From XYA12-FULL-58-9 sp001798605 (GTDB taxonomy: Bacteria; Myxococcota; XYA12-FULL-58-9), in NCBI GenBank assembly GCA_036736205.1, contig DAINMX010000251.1, positions 1 through 9,507 of the forward strand: a stretch of DNA of 9,507 nt. Reading direction: 5' to 3'. Position numbers and translations under genes: made by a program. Positions 7,701 through 9,507 of this stretch are shown piece after piece. How positions within the stretch are numbered: the first letter of the stretch is position 1; each line of letters opens with the position of its first letter. The notes beneath the pieces were generated by a model, which worked only from the letters and a program-made list of their open reading frames with translations, made no database searches and was not told the DNA's origin.

Positions 7701-7903
7701 CCAGTCCCGACAAGGATACCGCCGCCGATGTCTTGATGGCCGACGTCGTCACCAACGGCCAACTCGGCGCGCGTCTTTACCTTTACTACACGGTCCTTTT
7801 TGAGGCGACGAGCCGTCAGTATTATTCTAGTCCCGCAGTTACCACCGCGTTTGCCATCAAGGCTTTGACGGCGTTCAACGCCGTGTTCGAGCCAGCCCGG
7901 TGA
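4781..7903 (+). CDS. fusion: GT-C-like membrane protein (paralogue 3) + terpenoid-cyclase-fold domain
   Basis: This encodes 1040 aa. The frame is open back to 4490 inside the UbiA gene, but ATG 4781 is chosen because the protein then begins at the same place as its paralogues (short basic N terminus, then the first membrane helix at about 9-27). Residues 1 to about 592 repeat the membrane-protein architecture: GNCDSW (34-39), FGE (74-76), IDSPH (145-149), SLDPIDL (261-267), FRIPSRSF (398-405), ENLPLP (444-449), YHRQNILNGVNGY (508-520). From about 597 a further 440 residues follow that the paralogues lack. These carry two QxxDGxW motifs of the squalene-cyclase/prenyltransferase repeat type (613-619 and 881-887), a DADTTA motif (700-705) and Gly/aromatic-rich helical repeats. 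In the known squalene-hopene cyclase fold the equivalent motif is DxDDTA; here its last Asp is Thr. The fused domain could modify or bind a prenyl moiety, consistent with the UbiA gene directly upstream. Function of both halves is inferred. Because paralogue 1 ends just after the shared module and paralogue 2 has only a short tail, the extension was probably added after duplication. Confidence 0.88.
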   Translation: MRRSTKIHAVIAALYVVFFALYFLSLPLKDSIPGNCDSWLAIAYSNTYLNQLQAFITGDGVGRAMYPVENIAGFGESSLGLGAVFILFRLIGANDVVALYGLLVTVFSSTAWAVYLLVREYAQSTSAAVFAGFAFGAANFTLANIDSPHTVFFAVMFWSWLFLLKAFRHQQSRHLYVAAALAGAQAYLGAYVFLLEFIALAIVAAVHWRQWITPALRRHAPAGALVYVLIALPFFNTYYQSLTGGNVVNPWNAKAIAEAHSLDPIDLMRKLPNNLYNRRGNPVTVADAHRSHTAYQVAGFEDFGDVLGPDHAAKRTERSDPNNILHFNNVRRCAFIGIFLYLLAAIGLWRWQNRPGELIAVGVVGFVLALGPLAIVFGQAVPMPMYPVYAGFDVAGLFRIPSRSFFLTLLPLVVFAARGLTGVIDRFGRPSVFVAMATVLVLVENLPLPLHAFAAPTEPPAVYRHLFASSTTRTILELPSDLGLEFARDAEDLFAYNREVIYMNWQTYHRQNILNGVNGYFPVTRMETQRLIDALPQSLPDLSSSYDLRTVVFHKDFVLADKERALLKELRASPLLEQRLETPDLVIFELSRLARLPFQHALRRAQEYLQQTQQADGSWLSYKGPEPDIELLDDSRGYATSFALANLHGTSTASSDFVSKAEYFVLAQKNAPDLTWNYDGKDHDYCCGKHHNIGSWLPPDADTTALALVALKGRLVLSAAEVIQLDSHFRHYQNASGLFPSFFVGYYGNHETPIDLAHDTEISVGVNANILTMLTAWGLRTERLVPGLKKLVEDGRGHNDPYYSPLVVAHLLCQAAQRSAPNAERLAEIQMNQFEGKIEPTLLNTVDLAAFVHAKSFLLARKGLQATPALEAAAVELGGRQLPDGNWPKAPMAFGGNANIDDLQMKDRFTRYSSYVFRNQLQFANMPLDMLESFVASFASRGHWEDVGAAMSAICTKNQSEPIDSLDPFSRICSSPDKDTAADVLMADVVTNGQLGARLYLYYTVLFEATSRQYYSSPAVTTAFAIKALTAFNAVFEPAR
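6569..7900 (+). other. terpenoid-cyclase/prenyltransferase-fold domain (C-terminal part of fusion protein)
   Basis: Residues about 597-1040 of the fusion protein. Landmarks are QQADGSW (613-619), a Cys/His/Asp-rich stretch DHDYCCGKHH (682-691), DADTTA (700-705), a VNAN-containing helix shortly after residue 760, QLPDGNW (881-887) and a TTAFAIKAL helix near the C terminus. The domain is about 440 residues, shorter than the roughly 630 of full squalene-hopene cyclase, so a single alpha/alpha barrel is more likely than the usual two. If the membrane part is oriented as in GT-C enzymes, this domain would lie outside the cytoplasm, where the adjacent Cys686-Cys687 could form a disulfide or, with the nearby His and Asp, hold a metal. 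The domain fold is well supported by motifs; catalytic activity is not. Confidence 0.75.
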
Positions 7904-7910
7904 AACCAAC

Positions 7911-9507
7911 ATGAGATGTCGCTCCCACCCGGTTGTTGAAATACTCGCACTTTCGTTCGTGTGTGTTCTGCTTGCCTGCACCAGAGCCCAGCCGCAGTTC
8001 GACACCAAACGACACCCGCTCATTGTTCTTGGAATCGATGGTGCCGAGTGGAGCGTCATTCACAAGCTGTGGAAGAATGGAGAGCTGCCGAACCTCAAAC
8101 GTTTGGCCGAGGAGGGCACGTCGGCGGTCCTCGAAACCGACTACGGGATCTCCCCTGTCATTTGGACAACCATGGCCACCGGTCGCAAGCCCGAGGACCA
8201 CGGCATCACCGACTTCACCGTCAATACCGCGGACGGCATGGTCCCGGTTTCCTCGACCGTCCGCAAAGTTCCTGCCCTTTGGAACATGGCATCCCGCGCC
8301 GGACTCAACGCGACTGTGGTTGGTTGGTGGGCCTCTTGGCCAGCGGAGGAGATTAACGGTGTCGTCGTCTCCGATCGCGCCCACCTTCAACTCGAGCGCA
8401 TTGTCTTTCCTCAGACCATGGAACAAACATTTAGCGGCGAAAGAGAAAAGGCAAAGAAGGAGTACCCAGGTTTCGCCGATGGGCGGTCTGCCGACGACAG
8501 GTGGATGCAAGACGGAGCATTTCGGGATCGGATCATTTCGCATGAAGCGCGGCGCTTGGCTCGGGCTCCCTTCGATGTCTTGTTTGCCTATTGGCGCTGT
8601 GTCGACATTGCCAGTCATCGCTATTGGACCTACTACGAGCCGGAGAATTATTCGGATGTCCGAACGGCGCAGGTACAAGAGAAGGCAGACATCATCCCCA
8701 CGGTCTACCGGACTGTGGATCAAGCAGTGGGCGATGTTTTGGCGGCCGCCCCAGAAGACAGCAACGTCATCGTAGTTTCAGATCATGGATTCTTCGCTGG
8801 AGCGGAGCAACATTTTGTCTATCTGAGCATGAGCCGTCTTCTCGAAATCCTCGGGTTTCTCGTTCGCGATGGTGACAGAGTTCTTTTCGCTCAAACCACG
8901 GTGTTCCCCGTGGATAGCCCGCCACACGCGCAAATCAAGAAGCTGCGGCTCTCTATGGCGGGACGGGATCCCAACGGACGTGTGCCGCCCGAGGCCGCAA
9001 CCCAAGAGCTCGAGCGCATTTCCAAGGCGTTGGCGACCGTCACCTACCAAGATGGTGGTCCGGTGTTTGATCTGCAGCGAGTCGACCTACCACCCGGGGT
9101 GGACCTCATCGCCAAGGTCCGCGTCGACAGGCCCTCACTTCAAATCCAAATCGGCAAACAGCTCCACGAACATGTTGTGGAGTACATCAATCGCATCTCG
9201 GGCACGCACGACAAGAATACCCATGGCGTCTTCATCGCCAAAGGCCCCGACGTTACTGCGGGAGCTGAGGTTACCGGCATCTCGGTCAACGACATTGCAC
9301 CGACCGTCCTGTTTGCGTTGGGACTCCCCGTTGCCGAGGACTTTGTCGGCCGGGCGCAAACGGGCCTCTTCACCGAGCACTTCCGGGCGCATCACGCACT
9401 TCGAACGATCCCGACCTGGGGCACGACCGCGAGTTGGGGCACCACAGAGTCTGCCGCCGACAGCAGACTCGTTGATGAGCTCAGAGCTCTGGGCTACATG
9501 GGAGAGC
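7911..9507 (+). CDS. lipoprotein phosphohydrolase/phosphodiesterase, AlkP superfamily (COG3379-like), 3' end cut
   Basis: There are 532 codons from ATG 7911 without a stop; the gene runs off the right edge. The last residues (LRALGYMGE) resemble the usual C terminus of such proteins, so little is probably missing. The N terminus has a short basic region, a hydrophobic stretch (about 11-22) and lipobox LLAC, predicting lipid attachment at Cys23 and a periplasmic, membrane-anchored enzyme. Metal and active-site residues of the type I phosphodiesterase/nucleotide pyrophosphatase group are in order: D43 in GIDGAEW (41-47), the SPVIWTTMATG segment (81-91) with nucleophile Ser81 by spacing to the TG pair (Thr86 is the alternative), HG (97-98), D232 and H236, DHG (291-293), and H438. 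The superfamily hydrolyses phosphate mono- or diesters with two bound metals, usually Zn2+; the substrate here is unknown. It starts 7 bases after the fusion gene and is likely co-transcribed with it, which suggests a role in the same envelope pathway, such as removing a phosphate or phospho-head-group from a lipid-linked product. Confidence 0.88.
   Translation, partial: MRCRSHPVVEILALSFVCVLLACTRAQPQFDTKRHPLIVLGIDGAEWSVIHKLWKNGELPNLKRLAEEGTSAVLETDYGISPVIWTTMATGRKPEDHGITDFTVNTADGMVPVSSTVRKVPALWNMASRAGLNATVVGWWASWPAEEINGVVVSDRAHLQLERIVFPQTMEQTFSGEREKAKKEYPGFADGRSADDRWMQDGAFRDRIISHEARRLARAPFDVLFAYWRCVDIASHRYWTYYEPENYSDVRTAQVQEKADIIPTVYRTVDQAVGDVLAAAPEDSNVIVVSDHGFFAGAEQHFVYLSMSRLLEILGFLVRDGDRVLFAQTTVFPVDSPPHAQIKKLRLSMAGRDPNGRVPPEAATQELERISKALATVTYQDGGPVFDLQRVDLPPGVDLIAKVRVDRPSLQIQIGKQLHEHVVEYINRISGTHDKNTHGVFIAKGPDVTAGAEVTGISVNDIAPTVLFALGLPVAEDFVGRAQTGLFTEHFRAHHALRTIPTWGTTASWGTTESAADSRLVDELRALGYMGE

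Noticed and set aside
6422..8059. Antisense open frames of 262 and 282 codons opposite the cyclase-fold domain
   Set aside because: Openness is explained by the codon bias of the sense gene; no motifs and no plausible start context.
7875..8775. Long alternative-frame and antisense open frames of about 280 codons (7933-8775 plus strand; 7875-8723 minus strand)
   Set aside because: They lie over the phosphohydrolase gene, whose frame carries a full set of metal-binding motifs; their own products are low-complexity, Arg/Ser/Pro-rich and show no recognisable domain.
9411..9450. Short repeated TWGTT/SWGTT peptide near the right edge
   Set aside because: Only two units, in a linker near the C terminus of the phosphohydrolase; no sign of a larger repeat array.

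Overview
The window holds one compact, single-strand (+) gene cluster of five protein genes, plus a possible 3' tail of an upstream gene. Between position 161 and the right edge almost every base is coding: gaps are 4, 3 and 7 bases, and one junction is a 4-base ATGA overlap. This is the layout of a single transcription unit with coupled translation. No RNA genes, CRISPR array, insertion sequences or clear terminators were seen.

Layout: (1) 161-1966 encodes a 601-aa polytopic membrane protein. (2) 1971-3836 encodes a 621-aa paralogue. (3) 3840-4784 encodes a UbiA-family prenyltransferase with both Asp-rich motifs intact. (4) 4781-7903 encodes a 1040-aa fusion, with a third copy of the same membrane protein (about residues 1-592) joined to a C-terminal domain carrying terpene-cyclase-type QW motifs and a DADTTA motif. 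(5) 7911 to beyond the right edge encodes a predicted lipoprotein of the alkaline-phosphatase/type I phosphodiesterase superfamily (COG3379-like), with all expected metal ligands.

The three membrane proteins share an ordered set of motifs: GN(I/C)D(S/T)W after the first membrane helix, (Y/F)GE, IDSPH, SLDPxDL, FR(V/I)P-RAF-like, EN(V/I/L)P-P, and a C-terminal YHxxx(V/L)NGVxGY(F/I)P block. The architecture (many helices, an Asp motif in the first outer loop, a hydrophilic C-terminal module) resembles GT-C glycosyltransferases that use polyprenyl-phosphate-linked sugars. That assignment is inference from architecture; no specific family was confirmed.

Working model (inference): the UbiA enzyme makes or modifies a polyprenyl-linked intermediate, the three membrane enzymes act in sequence on a lipid or envelope glycan, and the lipoprotein phosphohydrolase acts at the outer face of the membrane on phosphorylated or phosphodiester-linked groups. 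The fused cyclase-fold domain could bind or act on the prenyl part of the substrate. The combination is reminiscent of, but not the same as, the mycobacterial UbiA (decaprenyl-phosphate phosphoribosyltransferase) plus GT-C arabinosyltransferase system.

Organism: moderate-to-high GC by eye, dense operon, a lipoprotein signal with an LLAC lipobox and a COG3379-type phosphohydrolase suggest a diderm bacterium, perhaps a deltaproteobacterial-type lineage (Myxococcota, Desulfobacterota, Binatota or similar). Taxonomic confidence is low.
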